A DNA stretch of 64,000 nt, from positions 1-64,000 of the forward strand of contig CAYSMK010000008.1 of NCBI GenBank assembly GCA_964432205.1, written 5' to 3'. The translations under genes were made by a program, and so were the position numbers. The stretch's first letter is position 1, and each line of letters opens with the position of its first letter. Of the stretch, positions 8,146 through 16,837 are shown one piece after another. Under the pieces are notes generated by a model that made no database searches, had not been told where the DNA came from, and saw only the letters and a list, made by a program, of their open reading frames with translations. Source of the stretch: Geomobilibacter sp964432205 (GTDB lineage Bacteria > Desulfobacterota > Desulfuromonadia > Geobacterales > DSM-12255).

Positions 8146-9561
8146 ATGGCCCTGAACAAAAAAATCGCAATCCCCCTGGTAGTAATCATCCTGGCTGCGG
8201 CAGCTGGCGGGGGGTGGTACCTGTGGCAGCAGAAGAGTGCAAAAACGGCGACCGGAAAGGATGCCAAGGCAGCTCAGGGCAAACAGCTCTACACCTGCTC
8301 CATGCACCCGTTCATCATCAAGGACAAACCCGGCACCTGCCCGATCTGCGGCATGGAACTTATCAAGAAGATCGAAGGCGCTGCCGGCGGCGAAATGACC
8401 GCGGAGCAGAGAAAACAGGCCGAGATGCTCGGCCACGTCTCCCTCTCGCCGACCCAGCGGGTCATGGCCAACGTCGCCACGGTAGAGGCGAAGCAACAAA
8501 TTCTCAACAAGGAGATCAACGCCGTCGGCATCGTCCAGTACGACCAGTCGCGCCAGGGCAAGGTCACCGCCTGGATCGCCGGCCGCATCGACAAGCTGCA
8601 TGTCAACACTGTCGGCTCATTCGTGGCCAAAGACAAGCCGGTGGCCGAGGTCTATTCCCCCGACCTGGTGGCGACCCAACAGGAATACCTGCTGGCCATC
8701 AAGAGCCGCGACCAGTTGAAGAACTCACCGATCCCTTCCGTCGCCCAGAATGGCGACGGTCTGGTGGCGTCGGCCAAGCAACGGCTGATGCTCTTTGGGG
8801 TCAAGGAGAGCCAGCTCGCCGAACTGGAGAAGGCCGGCAAGCCGAACATCCGTCTCCCCATCTATACGCCGCTCTCCGGCGTGGTCATCGAAAAGATGGT
8901 ACAGCAGGGTCAGTACGTCAATACGGGCGATCCGCTGTTCAACATCGCCGATCTCTCCACGGTCTGGGTGGAGGTGGAGGTCTACGAGAACGAATTCCCC
9001 AATATTCACATCGGCCAGCAGGTGGAGATCCGTTCCCAGTCGTTCCCCGGCAAACCGTTCACCGGCCGGATCGTGTTCATCTATCCCTTCCTCGACCCCA
9101 AGACCAGGACCGTAAGAGCGAGGGTGGAAATGCCCAATTCCGGCATGAAGCTCAAACCCGACATGTTCGTCAACGCCATCATCAAGGTGCCGCTCGGCTC
9201 GTCTATTGTCGTACCAGTTACCGCGGTAATTGATACCGGCAAACGCCAGGTGGTCTGGGTGGAGACGTCACCCGGCATGTTCGAGCCACGCGATGTCCAG
9301 GTCGGCCAGAAGAACGACGACAAGATCCAGATCCTGTCCGGTCTTAGGCCCGGCGACAAGGTGGCGGCGTCCGGTGGTTACCTGATCGACTCCGAATCGC
9401 AGCTGAAGGGTGGCGGTGGACAGGATCACAGCAAGCATACCGGCAGCAAACCCGCCGAACAGGGGCAGCCCCAGGGAGGTCATGAAGGTCATGGTACTTC
9501 TCCGGCACAGCAGCAGCCGGCCAAGAAGGGTACCTTGAAAATGGATGACATGAAGATGTAA
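8146..9561 (+). CDS. cusB: RND periplasmic adaptor with heavy-metal-binding domain (CusB-like)
   Basis: A 471-residue protein: an N-terminal membrane anchor (about 5-27), a heavy-metal-binding YHS-like module near residues 47-76 (YTCSMHP...CPICGMEL), then the barrel-sandwich, alpha-hairpin and beta-barrel blocks of membrane-fusion proteins. The tail is His-rich (GGHEGHG) and ends MDDMKM, adding Met ligands. Such adaptors link the inner-membrane RND pump to the outer-membrane duct and hand over Cu(I)/Ag(I). It sits between cusC and cusA in one operon. Confidence 0.93.
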   Translation: MALNKKIAIPLVVIILAAAAGGGWYLWQQKSAKTATGKDAKAAQGKQLYTCSMHPFIIKDKPGTCPICGMELIKKIEGAAGGEMTAEQRKQAEMLGHVSLSPTQRVMANVATVEAKQQILNKEINAVGIVQYDQSRQGKVTAWIAGRIDKLHVNTVGSFVAKDKPVAEVYSPDLVATQQEYLLAIKSRDQLKNSPIPSVAQNGDGLVASAKQRLMLFGVKESQLAELEKAGKPNIRLPIYTPLSGVVIEKMVQQGQYVNTGDPLFNIADLSTVWVEVEVYENEFPNIHIGQQVEIRSQSFPGKPFTGRIVFIYPFLDPKTRTVRARVEMPNSGMKLKPDMFVNAIIKVPLGSSIVVPVTAVIDTGKRQVVWVETSPGMFEPRDVQVGQKNDDKIQILSGLRPGDKVAASGGYLIDSESQLKGGGGQDHSKHTGSKPAEQGQPQGGHEGHGTSPAQQQPAKKGTLKMDDMKM

Positions 9562-9599
9562 TGCCGACTACCTAACGACCTTCGACAAGGACTGCTGCC

Positions 9600-12500
9600 A
9601 TGATAGAAAAGATTATTGAATATTCCGCCCGCAACCGGGTCATTGTCCTGATGATCTTCGGGTTGATCATCGCCTGGGGGGTCTGGTCGGTCTACAAGAC
9701 CCCGGTGGACGCCATCCCCGATCTTTCCGACAACCAGGTGATCGTGTTCACCGACTACCCGGGGCGCTCGCCGCAGGTGGTGGAAGACCAGGTCACCTAC
9801 CCGCTGGCTGTCAACCTGCAGGGGCTCCCCCAGGTCCGCGCCGTGCGGGCCTCCAGCGCTTTCGGCTTCTCCATGATCTATGTCATCTTCGAGGACAAGG
9901 CCGACATCTACTGGGCCAGGACGAGGGTGCTGGAGCGGCTCAACTACGCCGCTTCCCTGCTGCCGCCGGGAGTGGTCCCCACCCTTGGCCCGGACGGCAC
10001 CGGGGTTGGCCACGTCTTCTGGTACACCATCGAGGGTAAAGGGTACGACCTGGAGCAGCTCAGGACGCTCCAGGACTGGTTCGTCCGCTACCAGTTGAAC
10101 ACCGTCCAAGGGGTGGCCGAGGTGGCCTCCATCGGCGGCCTGGTGCGGGAGTACCAGATCGACCTCGACCCGGCCAAACTGTTTGCCTACAACATCAATG
10201 TCGGCAAGGTCATGGAGGCGGTTAAGAACGCCAACAAGGATGTTGGCGGCAAGTTGATCGAGCAGGCCGATGCCGAGTACCTGATCCGCGGCCGGGGCTA
10301 TGTAAAGTCCAAGGCCGACCTGGAAAACATCGTGGTCGGCGCCGACATGCGCGGCACACCCATCTATCTCAGGAACCTGGGGACCGTGCAGATGGGGGGC
10401 GCCATCCGCCGCGGCCTTTTGGAGATGAACGGCGAAGGCGAGGCGGTCGGCGGCATCGTGGTCATGCGTTACGGCGAGAATGCCCACGACGTCATCCATC
10501 GGGTCAAGGTGAAGATCAAGGAACTGGAAAAGGGGCTCCCCCCCGGCGTGAAGATCATGGTCTCCTACGACCGTTCCGACCTGATCATGAGGGCCATAGA
10601 CACCCTTAAACACTCGTTGATGGAAGAATCCGTGGTCGTCTCACTCGTGATCCTCGTCTTCCTCCTCCATTTCCAGAGTTCCATCGTCATTGTCCTGACC
10701 CTCCCCATTGCGGTGTTGGTTTCCTTCATCACCATGAAGCTGATGGGGGTCACCTCCAACATCATGTCGCTGGGGGGGATCGCCATCGCCATCGGCGTGC
10801 TGGTGGATGCCGGGGTCATCATGGTGGAGAACTGCTACCGCCACCTCTCGGAGATGCCACCCGAGGAACGGGCCGAAAAACGGCTGGAGGTGATCATCAC
10901 CTCCGCCAAGCAGGTCGGCCGGGCCATCTTCTTTTCCCTGGCCATCATCATCCTCTCCTTCGTCCCGGTCTTCCTGCTGGAGGGACAGGAAGGGAAGCTG
11001 TTCCATCCTCTGGCCTTCACCAAGACCTTTTCCATGATGGGTTCCGCCTTTATCGCCATCACCCTGGTGCCGGTGCTGATGTACTACTTCATGCGGGGCA
11101 AGATGCCACCGGAGAGCGCCAACCCGGTCTCCACCTTCTTCATCAAACTCTATAGCCCTGTCATCCGCTGGGTGCTGGTCTGGAAAAAGACCACCATCGC
11201 CCTCAATATCGTGGCCCTGGCCATCGCCGTGCCGATGTTCATGAACCTCGGTTCAGAGTTCATGCCCCCCCTGGACGAGGGGTCGCTTCTCTACATGCCG
11301 GTAACGCTCCCCAACGTCTCCATCACCGAGGCGAAACGGCTCATCCAGGTGCAGGACACCATCATCAAGAGCGTTCCCGAGGTGGAGCATGTCCTGGGCA
11401 AGGTCGGTCGAGCCGAGACCTCCACCGACCCGGCGCCGGTCTCCATGTTCGAGTCGATCATCATCCTGAAACCGAAGGAGAAGTGGCGGCCGGGGCTCAC
11501 TAAGGCCGACATCGTCGCCGAACTGGATGCGAAGCTCCAGCAGATCGGGGTCAGGAACGGCTGGACCCAGCCGATCATCAACCGGATCAACATGCTCTCC
11601 ACCGGCGTCCGTACCGACCTGGGGGTGAAAATCTTCGGTTCCGACCTGAACGTGCTGCGGGACCTGGCGATCCAGGCCGAGGCGATATTGAAGCCGATCC
11701 CGGGTGCCGCCGACGTCGTGGCCGAGCGGGTCACCGGCGGCAACTACATCGACATCGACATCGACCGGGAGGCCGCGGCCCGCTACGGGGTCAACGTGGG
11801 CGACATCCAGGACGTAATCGAGACCGCCCTGGGGGGCGAGATGCTCTCCACCTCGGTGGAGGGGCGCAACCGTTTCCCGATCCGGATCCGCTACCTGCGC
11901 GACTACCGGGACAACATCCCGGCCATCCGCCGCATCCTCGTCGCCGGGATGGAAGGAGCCCAGGTGCCGCTGTCGCTCGTGACCAAGCTGAAGATCTCCA
12001 CCGGGGCGCCGGAGATCAACAGCGAGGGGGGACTCTTGCGCTCGCTGGTCTTCCTCAACGTGCGCGGTCGCGACATGGGGGGCTTCGTCACCGAGGCAAA
12101 ACAGGTGCTGGAGAAGCAGCTGAAGCTACCCCCCGGCTATTATGTGGCCTGGTCGGGACAGTGGGAGAACCAGATCCGGGCCAAGGCCAGACTCCAGCTC
12201 CTGGTGCCGGCCGGCATGATCATCATCTTCATCCTCCTCTACTTCACCTTCCACTCGGCCCTGGAGGCGAGCATGGTCATGCTCTCGGTTCCCTTCGCCC
12301 TGGTGGGGGGGGTCTACCTGGTCTCGGCCCTGGGGTACAACATGTCGGTGGCTGTCTGGGTAGGGTTCATCGCCCTGTACGGCATTGCCGTGGAGACCGG
12401 GGTGGTGATGGTCATCTACCTGCATGAGGCGTTGGACAAGAAGCTGATCAACGGACCCTGCACGGAGCAGGACATCTATGACGCCACCTTCGAGGGGGCG

Positions 12501-12737
12501 GTGCTCCGCCTGCGGCCCAAGCTGATGACCGTGGCCGTGGCCCTTCTGGGCCTTGTCCCGATCATGTGGTCGACCGGCACCGGCGCCGACGTGATGAAGC
12601 CGATTGCCGCCCCGATGATCGGCGGGATGATATCTTCGGCAGTGCATGTCCTCATCATGACCCCGGTGATATTTGTATTGATGAAGAAGCGGGATTTGAA
12701 GAAGGGAAGGTTGCATTATTCGGGAATGAAGCACTAA
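9600..12737 (+). CDS. cusA: Heavy-metal RND efflux pump, Cu(I)/Ag(I) type (CusA-like)
   Basis: A 1045-residue inner-membrane pump of full RND length. The HME-RND proton-relay block VDAGVIMVENCYRH lies in TM4. Three methionines matching the CusA copper triad are present: LLYMPV, PVSMFES and INMLSTG. That points to monovalent Cu/Ag rather than divalent Zn/Co/Cd (family knowledge; I aligned the blocks by eye). It exports metal from periplasm or cytosol through the trimeric complex with the preceding adaptor and duct. Confidence 0.95.
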   Translation: MIEKIIEYSARNRVIVLMIFGLIIAWGVWSVYKTPVDAIPDLSDNQVIVFTDYPGRSPQVVEDQVTYPLAVNLQGLPQVRAVRASSAFGFSMIYVIFEDKADIYWARTRVLERLNYAASLLPPGVVPTLGPDGTGVGHVFWYTIEGKGYDLEQLRTLQDWFVRYQLNTVQGVAEVASIGGLVREYQIDLDPAKLFAYNINVGKVMEAVKNANKDVGGKLIEQADAEYLIRGRGYVKSKADLENIVVGADMRGTPIYLRNLGTVQMGGAIRRGLLEMNGEGEAVGGIVVMRYGENAHDVIHRVKVKIKELEKGLPPGVKIMVSYDRSDLIMRAIDTLKHSLMEESVVVSLVILVFLLHFQSSIVIVLTLPIAVLVSFITMKLMGVTSNIMSLGGIAIAIGVLVDAGVIMVENCYRHLSEMPPEERAEKRLEVIITSAKQVGRAIFFSLAIIILSFVPVFLLEGQEGKLFHPLAFTKTFSMMGSAFIAITLVPVLMYYFMRGKMPPESANPVSTFFIKLYSPVIRWVLVWKKTTIALNIVALAIAVPMFMNLGSEFMPPLDEGSLLYMPVTLPNVSITEAKRLIQVQDTIIKSVPEVEHVLGKVGRAETSTDPAPVSMFESIIILKPKEKWRPGLTKADIVAELDAKLQQIGVRNGWTQPIINRINMLSTGVRTDLGVKIFGSDLNVLRDLAIQAEAILKPIPGAADVVAERVTGGNYIDIDIDREAAARYGVNVGDIQDVIETALGGEMLSTSVEGRNRFPIRIRYLRDYRDNIPAIRRILVAGMEGAQVPLSLVTKLKISTGAPEINSEGGLLRSLVFLNVRGRDMGGFVTEAKQVLEKQLKLPPGYYVAWSGQWENQIRAKARLQLLVPAGMIIIFILLYFTFHSALEASMVMLSVPFALVGGVYLVSALGYNMSVAVWVGFIALYGIAVETGVVMVIYLHEALDKKLINGPCTEQDIYDATFEGAVLRLRPKLMTVAVALLGLVPIMWSTGTGADVMKPIAAPMIGGMISSAVHVLIMTPVIFVLMKKRDLKKGRLHYSGMKH

Positions 12738-12761
12738 TCCGCTTAACGAAAGGAGTTCTGT

Positions 12762-12902
12762 GTGAAAAAGGTATCGTTGTTTGTAGTCTCGGTGGCAGTT
12801 GTCGCGATGTTATCGGGTTGCGCCGGGCTGAATAACTCCACCGACCATTCTGGCCAATATGACGAAGGCAGCGGTAGTCACAGCGGACATTCGCATCACT
12901 AA
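12762..12902 (+). CDS. Small His/Ser-rich lipoprotein
   Basis: A 46-codon gene starting at GTG 12762, with an aaaggag ribosome site 5-6 bases upstream. It encodes a basic, hydrophobic signal and lipobox LSGC with the lipidated cysteine at residue 20. The mature part is only 27 residues and ends in a Ser/Gly/His tail (SGHSHH). It lies 24 bases after cusA, so is probably the last gene of the pump operon. Function is unknown; a surface or periplasmic metal scavenger is a reasonable guess from the His content. Confidence 0.65.
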   Translation: MKKVSLFVVSVAVVAMLSGCAGLNNSTDHSGQYDEGSGSHSGHSHH

Positions 12903-13023
12903 GTCCGCTTATGCCCGTGGCCACAAGCATGATTGAAGAATATGCTACGCGGGGTGTGGAATATTGTTCGCCGTAGCTGCGCTGAAACAGAGTTAAACAA
13001 TGTAATATCAAAATGTTATGTCG

Positions 13024-13040
13024 TTGGCATAACAAATGCT
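13024..13040 (+). promoter_or_regulatory. Sigma-54 (-24/-12) promoter
   Basis: TTGGCAT, five bases, then ATGCT puts GG and GC exactly 10 bases apart, as sigma-54 promoters require. A start near 13051 leaves a short leader with the aaaggag site of the next gene. The sigma-54 response regulator at 5170-6534 is the obvious candidate activator. The upstream stretch 12903-13023 shows no clear paired activator sites. Confidence 0.55.
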
Positions 13041-13086
13041 TTTTGTTCACAAGTCAATCTCTAACAATCAAAGGAGAAAAAGTTAC

Positions 13087-13557
13087 ATGAAAAAAATCGT
13101 ACTGATCTTTGCGGCAATTCTGGCTTTGGCAGCACCGGCAGCATTTGCCGCGGACCATGGTTCCATGAAAATGGAGCACGGCGGCCATGGTGACCATCAG
13201 GGTGATGTTGCCCATGAGGAAGTGGTCGACGGGGTGAAGGCAACCTTCAAGGTCATGAGCATGAAGGAGCATATGAAAGGCATGGATATGGAGATGCCGA
13301 AGGATATGAAAGAGTCCCACCACATCGCGGTGGAGTTCAAAGATGCCAAGACCGGCAAGGCCCTGACCGAGGGCGAGGTGAAGGTCAAGATCCAGAACCC
13401 GGACAAGACCGACCAGTCTAAGGACCTGATGGGGATGAAGGGGCATTTCGGCGCCGATTTCGATCTTTCCAAGAAGGGTAAGTACGGCGTGATGAGCAAG
13501 TTCCAGTTGAAGGACGGCAAGGTGCGCAGCGCCAAATTCTGGTACACCGTCAAATAG
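13087..13557 (+). CDS. Periplasmic Met/His-rich protein, probable copper-binding
   Basis: A 156-residue protein from ATG 13087 (aaaggag upstream), with a Sec signal ending AAFAAD. The mature N-terminus is loaded with His/Met (DHGSMKMEHGGHGDH), followed by MSMKEHMKGMDMEMPKDM. A beta-sandwich-like C-terminal half (HHIAVEFKD, EGEVKVKI, GKYGVMSKFQL) resembles YtkA-like domains. Met/His clusters of this kind bind Cu(I)/Ag(I) in CusF, PcoC and CopC-like proteins. Preceded by a -24/-12 promoter, so probably induced by the local regulator. Exact family not recognised. Confidence 0.6.
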   Translation: MKKIVLIFAAILALAAPAAFAADHGSMKMEHGGHGDHQGDVAHEEVVDGVKATFKVMSMKEHMKGMDMEMPKDMKESHHIAVEFKDAKTGKALTEGEVKVKIQNPDKTDQSKDLMGMKGHFGADFDLSKKGKYGVMSKFQLKDGKVRSAKFWYTVK

Positions 13558-13596
13558 TCGATTTATCGGTAATGAAGTAATGGAGTAGACATCAAG

Positions 13597-13920
13597 ATGA
13601 AAACGAGGCGGGAATTTATTGTTGCCCTATCGATGCTTATCGCGGCATCTCCGGTTTATGCCGGGCATGATCACGGCTCGCAAGGATCTATGAATAATGT
13701 TTCTTCGCAAAGCCCCGTAGATGACCAGAAAGCTAAAGAGACCGAACTATCCATAACTAATTGTGCCCAGTACGTTGATCGCATCCAACAGAATGTCCGG
13801 AGACTGCAGGCACAGATAAAGGAAAAACGTTCGAGCAATTCCGTCCGTGATGAGATCAAAAAACTTGAGGAAAATCTCAAAGAAGCTAACAGCATCTCCA
13901 GATCACTACAAATAATGTAG
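13597..13920 (+). CDS. Small exported coiled-coil protein, paralogue of the next gene
   Basis: A 107-residue protein with a signal peptide (to about 22, PVYAGHDHGS), a short His-containing N-terminus, one cysteine (ITNCAQYVDRIQ) and a predicted long amphipathic helix (RLQAQIKEKRSSN, then EIKKLEENLKEANSIS). It shares architecture and the NC-x-Q-x-VD pattern with the gene at 13979, so the two probably arose by tandem duplication. No known family is recognised. Placement behind the Met/His-rich gene suggests a metal-stress role. Confidence 0.6.
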   Translation: MKTRREFIVALSMLIAASPVYAGHDHGSQGSMNNVSSQSPVDDQKAKETELSITNCAQYVDRIQQNVRRLQAQIKEKRSSNSVRDEIKKLEENLKEANSISRSLQIM

Positions 13921-13978
13921 GCTGGAAAGCTTACGAGCATCAAGTAGATCGTACAAGCAACAGAGGAGGAACCAAGTA

Positions 13979-14284
13979 ATGAAAAGGCAACTGGTAATCC
14001 TTATGGCAATAGCACTCTTCGCAGCAGCGACCCCGGTCCTGGCAGAAGAGGGGCATCAGCATGGCGCATCCCATCAGGCCATGGATGAAAAATGCACCAA
14101 GGAATGCGCCATGCTCCTGAAAAACTGCTCTCAGGAAGTAGATAGCCTTCAGGATAAAATCAGTAAGCTGCAGGTTGAAATCAATGAAAAGGGCGCAAAT
14201 ACTTACACCCTTGAAGAACTGAAGCTTCTCAATAACAAGCTGAAAGAGGCTAATGATCTGCTGAAGAATCTCCAGGGACGTTGA
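13979..14284 (+). CDS. Small exported His/Cys coiled-coil protein, paralogue of the previous gene
   Basis: A 101-residue protein: signal peptide ending PVLAEE, a His cluster (GHQHGASHQ), a Cys triplet (KCTKECAMLLKNC) and a helix-forming tail (KISKLQVEINEKG, then NNKLKEANDLLKNLQ). The pattern NCSQEVDSLQ matches NCAQYVDRIQ in its upstream neighbour. Three cysteines plus four histidines near the mature N-terminus make metal binding likely. Ribosome site aggagg. Family not recognised. Confidence 0.6.
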   Translation: MKRQLVILMAIALFAAATPVLAEEGHQHGASHQAMDEKCTKECAMLLKNCSQEVDSLQDKISKLQVEINEKGANTYTLEELKLLNNKLKEANDLLKNLQGR

Positions 14285-14299
14285 TGTTGCCGAAAATGG

Positions 14300-14326
14300 G
14301 GGGGCAGATCGGAAGGGTCTGCCCCC
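14300..14326 (+). terminator. Hairpin with 9-bp stem between small-protein gene and lipoprotein gene
   Basis: GGGGGCAGA pairs with TCTGCCCCC across a 9-base loop. Only a weak U stretch follows, so it may attenuate rather than stop transcription, or stabilise the upstream mRNA end. Confidence 0.45.
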
Positions 14327-14346
14327 TATTGCGTCTGGAGCTCAAT

Positions 14347-15219
14347 ATGAAGAAAATTCTACTATCGATAGTGCTGCTGAGCCTGACATTTGCCGGGATG
14401 GGCGGCTGCAACAAAAAAGAAGCATCCGCACCTCCTTCGCAGCCGGGAAAAGTGATCACTACCGCTGCCTATGAGAAGTATTTCGGGGCCGCACCGATGG
14501 TCGACAAAGGCACGGCATATGCCTTTGTCATCTATTTCCCCTCGGCCAAGGACCCAGGCAAGGTGGCGCCGTTTCCGTTCTTCACCTTCGATGAAGCAAG
14601 CTCCATGAAGGTAGCAGCCGAGCGTTTACTTGGCGGGATGGATGTCGGCAGCTATCAGGGAGAGTTCACACCATATCCCAACGGGAGTCGAATCCTGGGG
14701 ATCAATAACGACCAGGGGACGGTAACGGTAAATCTCAGTAAAGAGATTCTTGCCATTACAGACAAACCGACCGCAACGTCGGCTGTAAGCGCCCTGTTCT
14801 TGACGTTACGCCAGTTCAAGGCAGTCAAGGACGTTCGGCTCCAGGTAGAGGGCAAGGATGATCCGTTAAGCACCCTGGGGAAGAATGCTGATGACAAAGC
14901 GGTACAGCAGCCGGGGTCACCGAGACTCCTGAGCGTAACCGCCATGCGGGATAAAGGAGCAAAAGAGATTGAGGATGTAAACGCCTTTTTCGACCGGCCG
15001 GTGGACGTCAAGGAGTTGAAACTGCTTTCCAAGGATGGGCAGCAGCTTGCCGGTGATCTTTATCACTCGGTCTTTGACATGACTGGCGTGCTTAAGCCGA
15101 AAAATCCGGCACAGTTCAAAGAGCAGATGCCGATCATGGTGCGATGGAAGGTTATCGACAAACTGGGCAGGCAGGCAGAAGGAGACAATGTCTGGCTCCT
15201 GGAAGTGAAGGAACATTGA
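14347..15219 (+). CDS. Lipoprotein with GerMN-like domain
   Basis: About 290 residues from ATG 14347. The signal ends in lipobox GMGGC, giving a lipidated Cys21. Residues about 45-170 resemble the GerMN fold: AYAFVIYFPS, AAERLLGGM and GTVTVNLSKEIL, with a helix resembling AVSALFLTLRQF. GerMN domains occur in spore germination and in many Gram-negative envelope lipoproteins of unknown role. The C-terminal ~110 residues look like a beta domain (VMVRWKVIDKLGRQ) I cannot name. Part of the metal-stress island by position only. Confidence 0.6.
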   Translation: MKKILLSIVLLSLTFAGMGGCNKKEASAPPSQPGKVITTAAYEKYFGAAPMVDKGTAYAFVIYFPSAKDPGKVAPFPFFTFDEASSMKVAAERLLGGMDVGSYQGEFTPYPNGSRILGINNDQGTVTVNLSKEILAITDKPTATSAVSALFLTLRQFKAVKDVRLQVEGKDDPLSTLGKNADDKAVQQPGSPRLLSVTAMRDKGAKEIEDVNAFFDRPVDVKELKLLSKDGQQLAGDLYHSVFDMTGVLKPKNPAQFKEQMPIMVRWKVIDKLGRQAEGDNVWLLEVKEH

Positions 15220-15239
15220 TCAGGAACTGCGAGGGGATA

Positions 15240-15677
15240 ATGAAAAACAGGAACATACTAAGGACAATCTGTCTAGTGCTGGGATCACTGGCCATCAATT
15301 CGGTGGCGTTTGCCCACGGGACAGAGAAGCATGGCAAGACAGCAACAGCTGACGTTCAGATGAAGAAGCTTCACGAAATGATGCCGATGTTTTCCGTGAC
15401 ATCAGCCAAACTGGAAGCAGCCTTGGAGAAGGGCGATGCGGCCGAAGCTGAGATGGAGGCAGGAAAGATTATCGCTGCAGTTCCGGATCTGAAAAAATCG
15501 AAACCACACAAGAATGCCAAACAACGAAAGATGTTTGTGGAGCAGGCAATCAATATGGGCGCCGCGGCAACCACGACCGCAACTCTGGCGAAACGTGGGG
15601 ATTTTTCAGGGGCAAAGGCCGCATTCAAAAAGATTGAGGAAGCGTGCGCTACTTGCCACGCCAAGTTTCGTGATTGA
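15240..15677 (+). CDS. Cytochrome c'-like monoheme protein
   Basis: 145 residues from ATG 15240; a signal peptide ends SVAFAHG. The body is helical and Ala-rich, and a single heme c motif CATCHAKFRD lies at the extreme C-terminus, as in four-helix-bundle cytochromes c'/c556. These bind gases such as NO or act as small periplasmic electron carriers. The gene starts 20 bases after the lipoprotein gene with a gagggga site. Family assignment from heme position and helix content; function in the island is unknown. Confidence 0.75.
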   Translation: MKNRNILRTICLVLGSLAINSVAFAHGTEKHGKTATADVQMKKLHEMMPMFSVTSAKLEAALEKGDAAEAEMEAGKIIAAVPDLKKSKPHKNAKQRKMFVEQAINMGAAATTTATLAKRGDFSGAKAAFKKIEEACATCHAKFRD

Positions 15678-15826
15678 CTAGCGCCTGCCATCGCTGGCTA
15701 GGAGTAAATCCATGCCCTCATTCCACTCCACCACGCTCCTATCGGTATGGATGTACTCGGCAATTGATTTCAGCCCCCCTGCGACCGTTAAGCTACAGAC
15801 TTTCATCTCTATTGAGGAGGCACATC

Positions 15827-16048
15827 ATGTCAATTCCCCCCATCTCACCGAACAGTGTGGTGGTGAACCCCACCGAAATTAATCCACACGTGCAGGTTGC
15901 ACAAAGCGCGACCGTTGCCAAGTCTGCTGTAAAAACAGACAAGGCGGTCGAAAAAACTAAGACCGATTCCGTCACCATCTCGAGACAGGCGGCAACTATG
16001 GCGGCTAGGGTTCAGGAGCAGGAAAGCCGGCAGGGAAAAGAGAAATAG
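15827..16048 (+). CDS. Small hypothetical protein
   Basis: 73 residues from ATG 15827 (gaggaggc upstream). It has no signal or membrane segment: a Pro/Asn/Val-rich N-terminus, then a charged stretch with TDSVTISRQAATMAARVQEQ. DSVTIS-type strings recur in small Geobacter proteins of unknown function (recalled, not searched). No function proposed. The preceding 15678-15826 contains a leader-like segment repeated before the next gene. Confidence 0.45.
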   Translation: MSIPPISPNSVVVNPTEINPHVQVAQSATVAKSAVKTDKAVEKTKTDSVTISRQAATMAARVQEQESRQGKEK

Positions 16049-16173
16049 ATCTTTTTCTTGCCAGGATCTCGGTCACAATTTGTGGGAAGAGAAGATATAA
16101 GTTACCAGGCAATTCGTAAGGCGATTAATGAAGTCGATAAATGACAACTGCCGTCGCTGGCGAGGAGTAGGCC

Positions 16174-16815
16174 ATGGGAAGGGAAAGCACATTAGCGGCG
16201 CGGATTTCCGGCCGGTTGGAAGAGCACAGACACGAGTTAGCCGATAAGCAGCAGCAACTGGACAGTAGCATGAAAGAGCTGCTTGAGCAGCGGGAACGGC
16301 TGGCCGCCATTGCCAGACAACGGATTGAAACGGTGATCCTCCCTCGTATGGAAGAATTGAATCGGCACTTCGATAACGGTAGGATTGAAGTTCTGCATAC
16401 CGATGCCGATTTCAGCTGCGTCTGCGAGTTCGCCCATACGCCGCGTTTTCCGGCAACCGTCAGTCTGCGCATCGCCCTGTCGCCGGGTAACAATGAACGC
16501 TTCATTGCCAGTTATGATCTGAACATCTTCCCCATATTGATGGAATTCACCCGAAGTTATGAAGAAACCTTCCCGCTTGACGGCGATGAAGAAGCCCTAG
16601 CCGGCTGGGTTGAAGACCGAATCCTCGATTTCATCGATACATATCTCCGCTTGGAAACCCATCCCTTCTATCAGAAGGACAACACCGTCATCGACATTGT
16701 CTGTGGAATGCGTATCCCGTCAACAGCTGCAACAAGCACTGTCGAGCGCCACGGACGCATATTCTACTTTTGCTCCGAGCACTGCAAAAAGGCGTTTATT
16801 GATGGTGGCTATTAA
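16174..16815 (+). CDS. Coiled-coil protein with C-terminal YHS metal-binding domain
   Basis: 213 residues, no signal peptide. Residues 1-60 form a Gln/Glu-rich coiled coil. A middle domain (DFSCVCEFAHTPRFP, DLNIFPILMEF) is unrecognised. The end is a YHS domain with VCGMRI and FYFCSEHCKKAF, the C-x-M and C-x3-C pattern seen in copper and heavy-metal proteins. YHS domains typically bind Cu or Fe. With the Cus pump upstream, a cytosolic metal-sensing or buffering role is plausible but inferred. Confidence 0.7.
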   Translation: MGRESTLAARISGRLEEHRHELADKQQQLDSSMKELLEQRERLAAIARQRIETVILPRMEELNRHFDNGRIEVLHTDADFSCVCEFAHTPRFPATVSLRIALSPGNNERFIASYDLNIFPILMEFTRSYEETFPLDGDEEALAGWVEDRILDFIDTYLRLETHPFYQKDNTVIDIVCGMRIPSTAATSTVERHGRIFYFCSEHCKKAFIDGGY

Positions 16816-16837
16816 TCATCGCGGGAGGAAGCATGCT

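Noticed and set aside
15712..15879. 55-codon frame after the duplicated leader
   Set aside because: No recognisable protein features, and it runs into the better-supported gene at 15827 in another frame.
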